A stretch of 5,053 bases of DNA. Origin: Pseudomonadota bacterium (lineage in GTDB: Bacteria > Pseudomonadota > Gammaproteobacteria > Steroidobacterales > GCA-2729495). This document shows, in pieces, positions 1-5,053 of this stretch; the stretch's first letter is position 1; each line of letters opens with the position of its first letter. The notes under the pieces are model-generated. The model was given only the letters and a program-made list of their open reading frames with translations, did not search any database and was not told where the DNA came from. The translations under genes and the position numbers were made by a program. The DNA lies in NCBI GenBank assembly GCA_030836925.1, contig JAUPLK010000146.1:1-5053 (forward strand), written 5' to 3'.

Positions 1-987
1 ATCACCGGCCTGAAGCCCACCTACGGCCGCGTGTCCCGCTACGGCATGGTGGCTTTTGCCTCGAGTCTCGATCAGGCCGGCGTGCTGACGCTGAGTGCCG
101 AGGATGCGGCCCTGCTGCTCGCGGCGATGGCCGGCTTCGATCCGCGTGACTCGACCTCTGCCGATCTGCCGGTGCCCGACTACACGGCGCAGCTGGGTGC
201 CGCGCTGGCCGGCAAGCGTATCGGCTTGCCCAAGGAATTTCTTGATGAAGGCCTGGAGCCAGCCTCTGCGGCTGCGGTGCGCGAGGCCCTGCGCGTCTAT
301 GAGCAGCTGGGCGCGAAGCTGGTGGAGATCTCGCTGCCGAGCCTCGCGCTGTCCGTGCCCACCTACTACATCGTCGCGCCGGCGGAGTGCTCATCCAACC
401 TGTCGCGCTTTGACGGGGTGCGCTTCGGCTATCGGCACGAAGGCGCGCAGTCGCTTGAAGAGCTGTACAAGAAATCGCGTGGCGAGGGCTTCGGTGCCGA
501 GGTGAAGCGCCGGATCCTCACGGGTACCTATGTGCTGTCGGCGGGTTACTACGATGCCTACTACCTCAAGGCGCAGAAGGCGCGGCAGCTCATCGCGGAA
601 GATTTCCGCCGCTGTTTTGCCGAGGTGGACATCATCGCCGGGCCAACCGCGCCGACGCCGGCCTTCCGGCTCGGCGAGAAGGTCGATGACCCGGTGCAGA
701 TGTACCTCAACGACATCTACACGATCGCGGTCAACCTGGCCGGTCTGCCGGGCATGTCGATTCCCTGCGGCTATTCCGCCGGCCTGCCGGTCGGCCTGCA
801 ACTGATCGGTCCGCACTTCGGCGAAGGGTCACTGCTCAATTTCGCCCACGTCTATCAGTGCGAAACCGACTGGCACGTAGGAGCGCCCGTAGGAGCGCCT
901 TCAGGCGCGATCGACGCCGGAATCGCGCCTGAAGGCGCTCCCACAGGAATCGCGCCTGAAGGCGCTCCTACGGGCACGCCGCGATGA
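1..987 (+). CDS. gatA: Aspartyl/glutamyl-tRNA amidotransferase subunit A, 3' part, with an unusual repeat-encoded C-terminal tail
   Basis: GatA is the amidase subunit of cytoplasmic GatCAB: it hydrolyses glutamine and supplies ammonia for converting Glu-tRNA(Gln) or Asp-tRNA(Asn) to Gln- or Asn-tRNA. The reading frame is open from the first base and gives 328 residues. It begins at ITGLKPTYGRVSRYGMVAF, the conserved stretch just after the amidase-signature serines, so the Ser-Ser-Lys catalytic triad (about 190 residues by family comparison) lies off the left edge. Other GatA landmarks present are EVKRRILTGTYVLSAGYYDA, the NDIYTIAVNLAGLPG segment (whose Asp I believe binds the glutamine substrate) and GLPVGLQLIGPHF. 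Family proteins normally stop shortly after the TDWH-like motif, here ETDWH ending at 876. This one continues 36 residues (877-984) through REP-like repeats, giving a Gly/Ala/Pro-rich tail with GIAPEGAPT twice. The stop TGA at 985-987 overlaps the gatB ATG at 984. The identification is firm; whether the tail is functional is unknown. Confidence 0.97.
   Translation: MTGLKPTYGRVSRYGMVAFASSLDQAGVLTLSAEDAALLLAAMAGFDPRDSTSADLPVPDYTAQLGAALAGKRIGLPKEFLDEGLEPASAAAVREALRVYEQLGAKLVEISLPSLALSVPTYYIVAPAECSSNLSRFDGVRFGYRHEGAQSLEELYKKSRGEGFGAEVKRRILTGTYVLSAGYYDAYYLKAQKARQLIAEDFRRCFAEVDIIAGPTAPTPAFRLGEKVDDPVQMYLNDIYTIAVNLAGLPGMSIPCGYSAGLPVGLQLIGPHFGEGSLLNFAHVYQCETDWHVGAPVGAPSGAIDAGIAPEGAPTGIAPEGAPTGTPR
877..887 (+). 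repeat. Truncated forward REP-like unit
   Basis: GTAGGAGCGCC repeats the first 11 bases of the full unit that begins 12 bases later at 889. It marks the left boundary of the repeat cluster and directly follows the last recognisable GatA codons (ETDWH). The 12-base offset adds four codons, so the frame is kept (VGAP-VGAP). Confidence 0.8.
889..911 (+). repeat. Full forward REP-like unit
   Basis: The 23-base unit begins GTAGGAGCGCCTTCAGGCGC and is the exact reverse complement of 949-971. It differs from the reverse complement of 922-944 at one base (position 891 against 942). Its internal hairpin is GCGCC-TTCA-GGCGC at 895-908. In the gatA frame it encodes VGAPSGA and the start of the next Ile codon. 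Confidence 0.85.
919..944 (-). repeat. Inverted REP-like unit 1 of the 27-bp tandem pair
   Basis: This 26-base unit contains ATCGCGCCTGAAGGCGCTCC and repeats at 946-971 with a single difference (C at 942, T at 969). The internal hairpin is at 925-938 with loop TGAA. In the gatA frame it reads GIAPEGAP plus part of the following Thr codon. It can pair with the forward unit through 892-911/922-941. Confidence 0.85.
946..971 (-). repeat. Inverted REP-like unit 2 of the 27-bp tandem pair
   Basis: This is the second copy of the inverted unit, 27 bases (nine codons) downstream of the first, so it repeats the same peptide, GIAPEGAPT. The internal hairpin is at 952-965. Pairing with the forward unit extends outward to 975 (GCCCGTAGG at 885-893 against CCTACGGGC at 967-975), and the right side of that stem ends 8 bases before the gatB ATG. 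Confidence 0.85.
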
Positions 988-2423
988 GCTGGGAAACCGT
1001 CATCGGCCTGGAGATCCACGCGCAGCTGGCCACGCGCAGCAAGATCTTCTCGGGTGCCGCCACCGCTTATGGTGCCGAGCCGAACACGCAGGCCTGTCTC
1101 GTCGATCTGGGTTACCCCGGCGTGCTGCCGGTGCTCAATGCCGAGGCGGTGCGCATGGCGGTGAAGTTCGGTCTGGCGATCGGCGCCAGCATCGCACCGC
1201 GTTCGGTGTTTGCGCGCAAGAATTACTTCTATCCCGATCTGCCCAAGGGCTACCAGATCAGCCAGTACGAGCTGCCGATCGTGCATGACGGCCGGCTCGA
1301 CATCGAGCTGGAGGATGGCAGCGCCACCTCCGTGCATATCATCCGCGCCCACCTCGAGGAGGACGCCGGCAAGTCGCTGCACGAAAACTTCCCCGGGCTC
1401 ACCGCCCTCGACCTGAACCGGGCCGGTACGCCGCTGATCGAGATCGTCTCTGCGCCCGACATGCGTTCAGCCAAAGAAGCCGTGGCCTACATGAAGAAGA
1501 TCCATCAGCTGGTGCGTTATCTGGGCATCTGTGACGGCAACATGCAGGAAGGTTCCTTCCGCTGTGACGCCAATGTCTCGGTACGGCGTACCGGCAGCGC
1601 TCAGCTCGGCACGCGTACCGAGACCAAGAACCTCAATTCCTTCCGCTTTCTGGAGCGCGCGATCCTGTTCGAGGTCGAGCGGCAGATCGAAGTGCTGGAA
1701 GGCGGCGGCACGGTGCGCCAGGAAACGCGGCTCTACGATCCCGACCGCGATGAAACCCGTTCCATGCGCAGCAAGGAAGAGGCCAACGATTACCGCTATT
1801 TCCCCGATCCGGATCTGTTGCCGGTGATCATCGATGCCGGTTTCATCGCGGTTGTGCAGGCCGGAATGCCGGAGCTGCCGGAGGCCAAGCGGGCCCGGTT
1901 TGTCGCCGCCTACGGCCTGGGTTCGGGCGATGCCGCGCTGCTGGCCGCCAGTATCGAGCTGGCCGCCTTCTTTGAGGCAGTGGTGGCTGCCGCGCCGGGC
2001 AGCGCGAAGCTTGCAGCCAACTGGATCAACGGCGAGTTGATGGCCGCGCTCAACCGCGACGCGCTCGGTATCGAGGCCAGCCGTGTCAGCCCGGCGCAGC
2101 TTGCCGGCCTGCTGCGCAGGATCATGGACGACACGATTTCCGGCAAGCTGGCCAAGCAGGTTTTCGAGCTGCTGTGGTCCGAAGGTGGTGATGCGGATAC
2201 CATCATCGACCGGCAGGGGCTGCGCCAGATCACGGACAGCAGCGCCATCGAGGCGGTGATCGACCAGGTGCTGGCGGCCAACCCGGATCAGGTTGCCGAA
2301 TACCGGGCTGGCAAGACCAAGGTGATGGGCTTCCTGGTCGGGCAAATCATGAAAGCCAGTGCGGGCAAGGCCAACCCCGCCCAGGTCAACGAGCTGCTGA
2401 AGCGCAAATTGCAGGGCGGCTAG
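984..2423 (+). CDS. gatB: Aspartyl/glutamyl-tRNA amidotransferase subunit B
   Basis: GatB activates the misacylated tRNA by ATP-dependent phosphorylation of the Glu/Asp side chain and receives ammonia from GatA through an internal tunnel. The 479 residues match the usual family length. The N-terminal cradle domain starts WETVIGLEIHAQL, and E10 and H12 correspond to metal-site residues of the family. It continues through RKNYFYPDLPKGYQISQYE (79-96), RAHLEEDAGK (121-130) and the GatB signature LDLNRAGTPLIEI (142-154). GTRTETKNLNSFRF (209-222) and DYRYFPDPDLLPV (269-281) follow. The C-terminal helical YqeY-like tail, which contacts tRNA, ends VNELLKRKL. The ATG overlaps the gatA stop (ATGA) and the N-terminus aligns exactly with the family, so the start is secure. 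No Shine-Dalgarno is visible upstream, where the REP-like stem lies, so translation probably depends on coupling to gatA. Confidence 0.98.
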   Translation: MSWETVIGLEIHAQLATRSKIFSGAATAYGAEPNTQACLVDLGYPGVLPVLNAEAVRMAVKFGLAIGASIAPRSVFARKNYFYPDLPKGYQISQYELPIVHDGRLDIELEDGSATSVHIIRAHLEEDAGKSLHENFPGLTALDLNRAGTPLIEIVSAPDMRSAKEAVAYMKKIHQLVRYLGICDGNMQEGSFRCDANVSVRRTGSAQLGTRTETKNLNSFRFLERAILFEVERQIEVLEGGGTVRQETRLYDPDRDETRSMRSKEEANDYRYFPDPDLLPVIIDAGFIAVVQAGMPELPEAKRARFVAAYGLGSGDAALLAASIELAAFFEAVVAAAPGSAKLAANWINGELMAALNRDALGIEASRVSPAQLAGLLRRIMDDTISGKLAKQVFELLWSEGGDADTIIDRQGLRQITDSSAIEAVIDQVLAANPDQVAEYRAGKTKVMGFLVGQIMKASAGKANPAQVNELLKRKLQGG

Positions 2424-2436
2424 CGGCGGGAATCAC

Positions 2437-3540
2437 ATGCCAGAACCGCAAAGCTGGACCACCGAACGGATCGCACGCCTGGTTGCACTGGTGCTGCTGG
2501 TGCTGGCCTGCCTGCAGATCATCCTGCCCTTTGTCGGGGCCCTGGCCTGGGCCGCAATCATCGCCATCACGGTCTGGCCGGCATTTGTCTGGCTGGCAAC
2601 CAGACTGGGTGGCCGGCCGGTGCTGGCGGCGGGGGCCTGCACCTTCGTGCTGTTCGTGCTGCTGGTACTGCCTTTTGCCGTACTCACTGCCACGCTCGGT
2701 CAGGCGGTGCCCCAGGTCGCCAACCTGTTCAGGGAGTTGACGCTATCCATAGGCCCGGAGCCGCCCGACTGGCTTAGCGGTCTGCCCTTGGTCGGGGAGC
2801 TGATTCGCGATACCTGGGTCGGTGCCGTGGCTGATGCCAGCGGCCTGGTGCGTCGGGCCTTGCCGGCAGCCGAGGAGGCTGGCGTATGGGCCCTTGCCCA
2901 GGGCGCCAACCTGGCCCTGGTTCTGCTGCAATTCATCTTTGCCATACTGATCGCCGGTGTGTTGCTGGTGACTGCGGATCGTTTCGCAGACCTGGCCCAG
3001 CGGCTGATTGCCCGGCTGCACATGGATCAGGGTGCGCCGATCATCGGTATCGTGGTCAGTACCGTGCGCAGCGTGTCCATCGGACTGGTGGGTACGGCAT
3101 CCATCCAGTCACTGGTCGCTGCACTCGGCTTTGGGCTGGCCGGTGTCCCGGGTATCGCGCTGCTCGGTTTCGCGACTTTCCTGCTGGCGCTGATCCAGCT
3201 GCCCACGCTGCTCGTCTGGGCCCCTGCGGCTTTCTGGCTTTATCACACCGGCGACACCGGCCACGCGATTTTCCTCGCCATCTGGGGCTTGCTGCTGGTC
3301 AATACGGTGGACAACTTCCTGCGTCCCTACCTGATCAGCCGGGGTGCCAAGCTGCCTTTCGCACTGATCCTGATGGGGGTGCTGGGCGGCCTGCTGGCCT
3401 GGGGGATGGTCGGCCTGTTTATCGGCCCGACCCTGCTGGCGGTGGCCTATTCACTGGTGCGAACCTGGATTGGCCTCGCCGAGGAAGCGGTTGCGGCGCC
3501 ACCCGCGCCGGGACCCTCTCCACCCCTGAAGGAGCCCTGA
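2437..3540 (+). CDS. AI-2E family (PerM/YdiK-like, UPF0118) membrane transporter
   Basis: This 367-residue inner-membrane protein has hydrophobic segments at about 12-32, 33-53, 63-87, 157-179, 219-262 (probably two), 277-290 and 307-340. A soluble amphipathic region occupies about 90-155, the layout typical of the AI-2E/PerM family. The diagnostic C-terminal block is DNFLRPYLISRGAKLPFALI (292-311), followed by a Gly-rich helix, FIGPTLLAVAYSL and a short proline-rich tail (354-367). The family is named for autoinducer-2 export, but members have also been linked to ion/proton antiport and the substrate cannot be read from sequence. The gene begins 13 nt after the gatB stop, with a weak purine-rich site (GGGAA, 2428-2432) close to the ATG. 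No promoter or terminator is seen in the gap, so it is probably transcribed with gatAB. No functional link to tRNA amidation is evident. Family assignment is firm and function open. Confidence 0.92.
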   Translation: MPEPQSWTTERIARLVALVLLVLACLQIILPFVGALAWAAIIAITVWPAFVWLATRLGGRPVLAAGACTFVLFVLLVLPFAVLTATLGQAVPQVANLFRELTLSIGPEPPDWLSGLPLVGELIRDTWVGAVADASGLVRRALPAAEEAGVWALAQGANLALVLLQFIFAILIAGVLLVTADRFADLAQRLIARLHMDQGAPIIGIVVSTVRSVSIGLVGTASIQSLVAALGFGLAGVPGIALLGFATFLLALIQLPTLLVWAPAAFWLYHTGDTGHAIFLAIWGLLLVNTVDNFLRPYLISRGAKLPFALILMGVLGGLLAWGMVGLFIGPTLLAVAYSLVRTWIGLAEEAVAAPPAPGPSPPLKEP

Positions 3541-3561
3541 AGCCCGCGTCCCGCCTGGTCG

Positions 3562-3590
3562 TTGCGGAAACATAAAGATATCTTTATATT
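3562..3590 (+). promoter_or_regulatory. Putative sigma70 promoter of the regulator-metF operon, possibly leaderless
   Basis: TTGCGG (3562-3567) and TATATT (3585-3590) are separated by an optimal 17 bp. The -10 is close to consensus and the -35 keeps only TTG. The -10 ends 6 bases before the ATG at 3597, the normal distance to a transcription start, so the A of the ATG may be +1. No Shine-Dalgarno-like sequence lies between the -10 and the ATG (TCCCGC), which supports a leaderless mRNA. This is a prediction from spacing and motif match; AT-rich sequence here also belongs to the operator. Confidence 0.6.
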
Positions 3591-3593
3591 TCC
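3566..3593. promoter_or_regulatory. Palindromic operator, probable SahR-type site
   Basis: The core ATAAAGATATCTTTAT (3572-3587) is a perfect 16-bp palindrome. Symmetry extends to GGAAA on the left (3566-3570) and TTTCC on the right (3589-3593), with only 3571/3588 mismatched, so 13 of 14 base pairs are symmetric. It is an AT-rich island in otherwise GC-rich DNA, overlaps the predicted -10 and spacer, and ends 3 bp before an ArsR-family start codon. ArsR homodimers bind such palindromes and repress by blocking RNA polymerase. I recall SahR motifs as AT-rich palindromes with a central GATATC, consistent with this site, but could not check. Confidence 0.8.
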
Positions 3594-3596
3594 CGC

Positions 3597-4562
3597 ATGG
3601 AACTCGGACAGGCATTGTCACAACTGGAGGCTGCGGCTGAACCCAGCCGCCTGCGCCTGCTCGCCCTGTTGTTGCCGGGTGAGGCCACAGTGGGCGATCT
3701 GGTGACGGTGCTCGGGCAAAGCCAGCCGCGCGTGTCGCGCCATCTGCGCCTGCTGGCCGAGGCCGGCCTGGTGGAATCCTTCCGCGAAGGCCGCTCGATC
3801 TACTATCGCCTCGAGGATGCCGTTCTGGATGACGGTATCGGCGACTATCTGGGCGCGCTGCTGCGCGGTCCTGATCCGGTCGTCAGCCAGGACCAGGAGC
3901 GCATGGCGCAATCGCGCCGTGAGCGCGAGCGGGACGCCTTGCGCCGGGGCACCCGTTCGATCCGTGCCTCGGCAGCTGGCACAGTGACTGCGCAGCATGC
4001 GCTGGCTGAATTGCTGGACGTGGTGCTTGGCAAGCAGCCGCTCGGCGCCGTGCTCGATGTGGGCGTCGGTGCCGGCAATCTGCTGCAGCTGCTGGCACCA
4101 CGTGCCAGTCGGGTGGTTGGCGTGGACTCTGCAGGCCACATGCGCCAGCTGGCGCGCTCGCGTCTGTATGGCTCGGGCCGGGCACGCTGGACAATTCGTG
4201 ATGCCGATGCCCGGGCATTGCCATTTGCGGCCGGTGAATTCGACCTGGTGATCCTCGACGAAGTGCTGGGCCCCGGCACGCAGCCGGAAGTGATCCTCGC
4301 CGAGGTGCGCCGCGTACTGGCTACGCATGGCCGTCTGCTGATCCTCGACCGCATCCTGCCGGTCGTGCGCCGTCTGCCGGTGACTCCGGCCCAGGGCGAG
4401 TTGTCGGAGCGACAGCTGGCTGCGCTGCTGCGTGCGGCAGGATTTTCCGTATCGAGTCGCCAGTGGCTGCCCGGCCGTGCACCCGACCGGGCGCTGTTTC
4501 TGGCGGTGATGAATGAAGTGGCCGATGGGCCGCAGGGAACGAGGACCGGTACCGATGACTGA
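3597..4562 (+). CDS. ArsR-family regulator fused to a SAM/SAH-binding methyltransferase-like domain (SahR-like)
   Basis: The 321-residue protein has two domains. Residues 1-75 are an ArsR winged helix: EPSRLRLLALL (15-25), recognition helix near SQPRVSRHLRLL (42-53) and wing FREGRSIYYRL (62-72). An Arg/Glu-rich linker (100-120) leads to a class I methyltransferase fold with motif I VLDVGVGAG (152-160), acidic D177 in VVGVDSA, RDADARALPF (201-210) and DLVILDEVL (216-224). No cysteine occurs anywhere, so ArsR-type thiol metal sensing is excluded. The SahR family (ArsR plus methylase-related SAH-binding domain) represses SAM-cycle genes and releases DNA when S-adenosylhomocysteine accumulates. 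The adjacent metF and the palindrome over the promoter fit that role, but true methyltransferase activity cannot be ruled out. The ATG places the helix in family register although no ribosome site precedes it. The 3' end overlaps metF by 8 bp. I leave the symbol blank because orthology to sahR is inferred. Confidence 0.9.
   Translation: MELGQALSQLEAAAEPSRLRLLALLLPGEATVGDLVTVLGQSQPRVSRHLRLLAEAGLVESFREGRSIYYRLEDAVLDDGIGDYLGALLRGPDPVVSQDQERMAQSRRERERDALRRGTRSIRASAAGTVTAQHALAELLDVVLGKQPLGAVLDVGVGAGNLLQLLAPRASRVVGVDSAGHMRQLARSRLYGSGRARWTIRDADARALPFAAGEFDLVILDEVLGPGTQPEVILAEVRRVLATHGRLLILDRILPVVRRLPVTPAQGELSERQLAALLRAAGFSVSSRQWLPGRAPDRALFLAVMNEVADGPQGTRTGTDD
4541..4545 (+). promoter_or_regulatory. 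Ribosome binding site of metF
   Basis: GAGGA lies 9 bases upstream of the ATG at 4555, inside the end of the regulator gene. It supports this start for metF and contrasts with the regulator's own start, which has no such site. Confidence 0.6.
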
Positions 4563-5053
4563 GCAAGCCAGCCAAACGCCTGTGCAGGTGTCCTTCGAGT
4601 TTTTTCCGCCGAAGTCGCCGGAGATGGAGGCGAAGCTCTGGCAGGCGATCGGGACACTCGCCCCGCTGCGGCCGCGCTTCGTATCCGTGACCTACGGGGC
4701 GGATGGTTCGACGCGCGACCGCACCCATCGCATCGTGTCGCGCATCGTGGCGGAAACCGGCCTCGTCAGTGCGCCCCATCTGACCTGCGTGGGTGCCGAC
4801 CGGGAGGAGATCAGGACGATCGCGCGTGCCTATCATGCCGAGGGCATCAACCACATCGTCGCGCTGCGCGGTGATCCGCCACAGGGCGCCACCTGCTATA
4901 CGCCGCATCCCGGTGGCTATGCTTACGCGGTCGACCTGGTGCGCGGACTGCGCGAGGTGGCCGACTTCGACATCTCGGTGGCGGCCTATCCGGAGGTGCA
5001 TCCCGAGGCACCGGATGCCGATTTCGATCTGGACAACCTGAAGCGCAAGTTCG
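4555..5053 (+). CDS. metF: 5,10-methylenetetrahydrofolate reductase, 5' part (runs off the right edge)
   Basis: MetF is a cytoplasmic FAD enzyme that reduces 5,10-methylene-THF to 5-methyl-THF, the methyl donor used by MetH/MetE to make methionine from homocysteine. The window holds 166 codons of about 280-300, open to the last base. Family motifs appear in order: FEFFPPK (14-20, with E15 equivalent to the E. coli catalytic Glu28), RFVSVTYGADGST (41-53), PHLTC (74-78), ALRGDPP (103-109, with D107 equivalent to Asp120) and AAYPEVHPEA (143-152). The offset of 13 to E. coli numbering is constant, so no indel is visible. The ATG lies within the end of the regulator gene (ATGACTGA, 8-bp overlap), with GAGGA upstream, implying one transcript and probable translational coupling. 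Regulation by the upstream SahR-like repressor through the palindrome at 3566-3593 is inferred. Confidence 0.97.
   Translation, partial: MTEQASQTPVQVSFEFFPPKSPEMEAKLWQAIGTLAPLRPRFVSVTYGADGSTRDRTHRIVSRIVAETGLVSAPHLTCVGADREEIRTIARAYHAEGINHIVALRGDPPQGATCYTPHPGGYAYAVDLVRGLREVADFDISVAAYPEVHPEAPDADFDLDNLKRKF

Larger units (their letters stand above)
877..975. repeat. REP-like palindromic repeat cluster inside the 3' end of gatA
   Basis: The cluster holds a truncated forward unit (877-887), a full forward unit (from 889) and two units in inverted orientation (919-944 and 946-971). The unit core, GTAGGAGCGCCTTCAGGCGC, is itself palindromic: GCGCC/GGCGC around a 4-base loop. Bases 885-911 and 949-975 are perfect 27-bp inverted repeats. 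Bases 892-911 and 922-941 form an alternative perfect 20-bp stem with a 10-base loop. This resembles the dispersed, usually intergenic REP elements of Pseudomonas and Xanthomonas relatives, which are associated with RAYT (TnpA-REP) Y1 transposases; that assignment comes from recall of the sequence style. Here the cluster is fully translated as part of GatA, without a stop or frameshift. No other copy was seen in the window. Confidence 0.88.

Noticed and set aside
877..975. CRISPR array
   Set aside because: Units are in mixed orientation and adjacent with no unique spacers of regular length, and no cas gene is seen. REP-like palindromes explain the pattern.
889..975. Intrinsic transcription terminator at the gatA-gatB junction
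   Set aside because: The stem is strong but no U-tract follows (GCACGCCGCG), and terminating here would cut off gatB.
855..1382. Minus-strand open frame reading VGAPSGAI-type repeats
   Set aside because: The repeats are inverted, so both strands give similar repetitive peptides. The rest is antisense to gatB without motifs, whereas the plus strand joins onto a clear GatA.
1467..2345. Long open frame on the minus strand antisense to gatB (292 codons)
   Set aside because: It lies wholly opposite a firmly identified gene, has low-complexity His/Arg/Gln-rich sequence with no family motif, and is the usual by-product of GC-rich codon bias.
3522..3536. CCCTGAAGGAGCC at the end of the permease gene as another REP copy
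   Set aside because: It shares only a short CCTGAAGG string with the repeat, lacks the palindromic GCGCC/GGCGC arms, and is probably chance.
3541..3571. Terminator for the gat-permease transcript
   Set aside because: No GC stem followed by a T-run could be found between the permease stop and the palindrome.
2886..3575. Second plus-strand open frame within and beyond the permease gene
   Set aside because: It is a different frame of a clear membrane protein gene, with no hydrophobic pattern or motif of its own.
3597..4562. Arsenic-resistance regulator (arsR) or arsenite methyltransferase
   Set aside because: There is no cysteine in the protein and no ars genes nearby; metF adjacency and the SAM/SAH-binding fold point to methionine-cycle control.
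3618..5001. Several overlapping minus-strand open frames opposite the regulator and metF (3618-4328, 3845-4657, 4321-5001)
   Set aside because: They are shadows of two well-supported plus-strand genes, compete with one another, and show no recognisable domain.

Overview
The window is GC-rich, tightly packed bacterial chromosome with five genes, all on the + strand. Gene content points to a proteobacterium: gatA-gatB, an AI-2E/PerM-type permease, an ArsR-methyltransferase fusion regulator, and metF. A gammaproteobacterium of the Xanthomonadales/Pseudomonadales type is my best guess, because the repeats at 877-975 resemble the 'GTAGGAGCG...' REP elements common there. That placement is inference; no rRNA or other strong marker is present.

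Positions 1-2423 hold the 3' part of gatA (its catalytic N-terminal third lies off the left edge) and a complete gatB, overlapping by ATGA. They encode two subunits of the tRNA-dependent amidotransferase GatCAB, which converts misacylated Glu-tRNA(Gln) and/or Asp-tRNA(Asn) to the correct aminoacyl-tRNA. The striking feature is a cluster of REP-like repeats inside the last ~36 codons of gatA. One truncated and one full forward copy are followed by two inverted copies with a 27-bp period. The cluster stays open in frame, gives GatA a repetitive Gly/Ala/Pro tail containing GIAPEGAPT twice, and places a potential 20-27 bp RNA stem just before the gatB start codon.

Positions 2437-3540 encode a multi-pass AI-2E family (PerM/YdiK-like) membrane protein 13 nt after gatB, probably read through from the gat operon; its substrate is unknown.

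Positions 3541-5053 form a separate regulatory unit. The 56-bp gap contains a near-perfect 28-bp palindrome (core ATAAAGATATCTTTAT) that overlaps a likely sigma70 promoter and ends 3 bp before the ATG of an ArsR-methyltransferase fusion gene. There is no Shine-Dalgarno and the -10 box is spaced so that transcription could start at the ATG, so the mRNA may be leaderless. The regulator has an N-terminal winged helix, a C-terminal SAM/SAH-binding Rossmann fold and no cysteine. It overlaps metF (5,10-methylenetetrahydrofolate reductase, cut by the right edge) by 8 bp. This organisation matches SahR-type control of the SAM cycle, in which an ArsR-family repressor senses S-adenosylhomocysteine. The simplest reading is an autoregulated sahR-like-metF operon.

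There is no gene-free stretch over 300 bases, and I see no tRNA, rRNA, CRISPR, insertion sequence or convincing intrinsic terminator.
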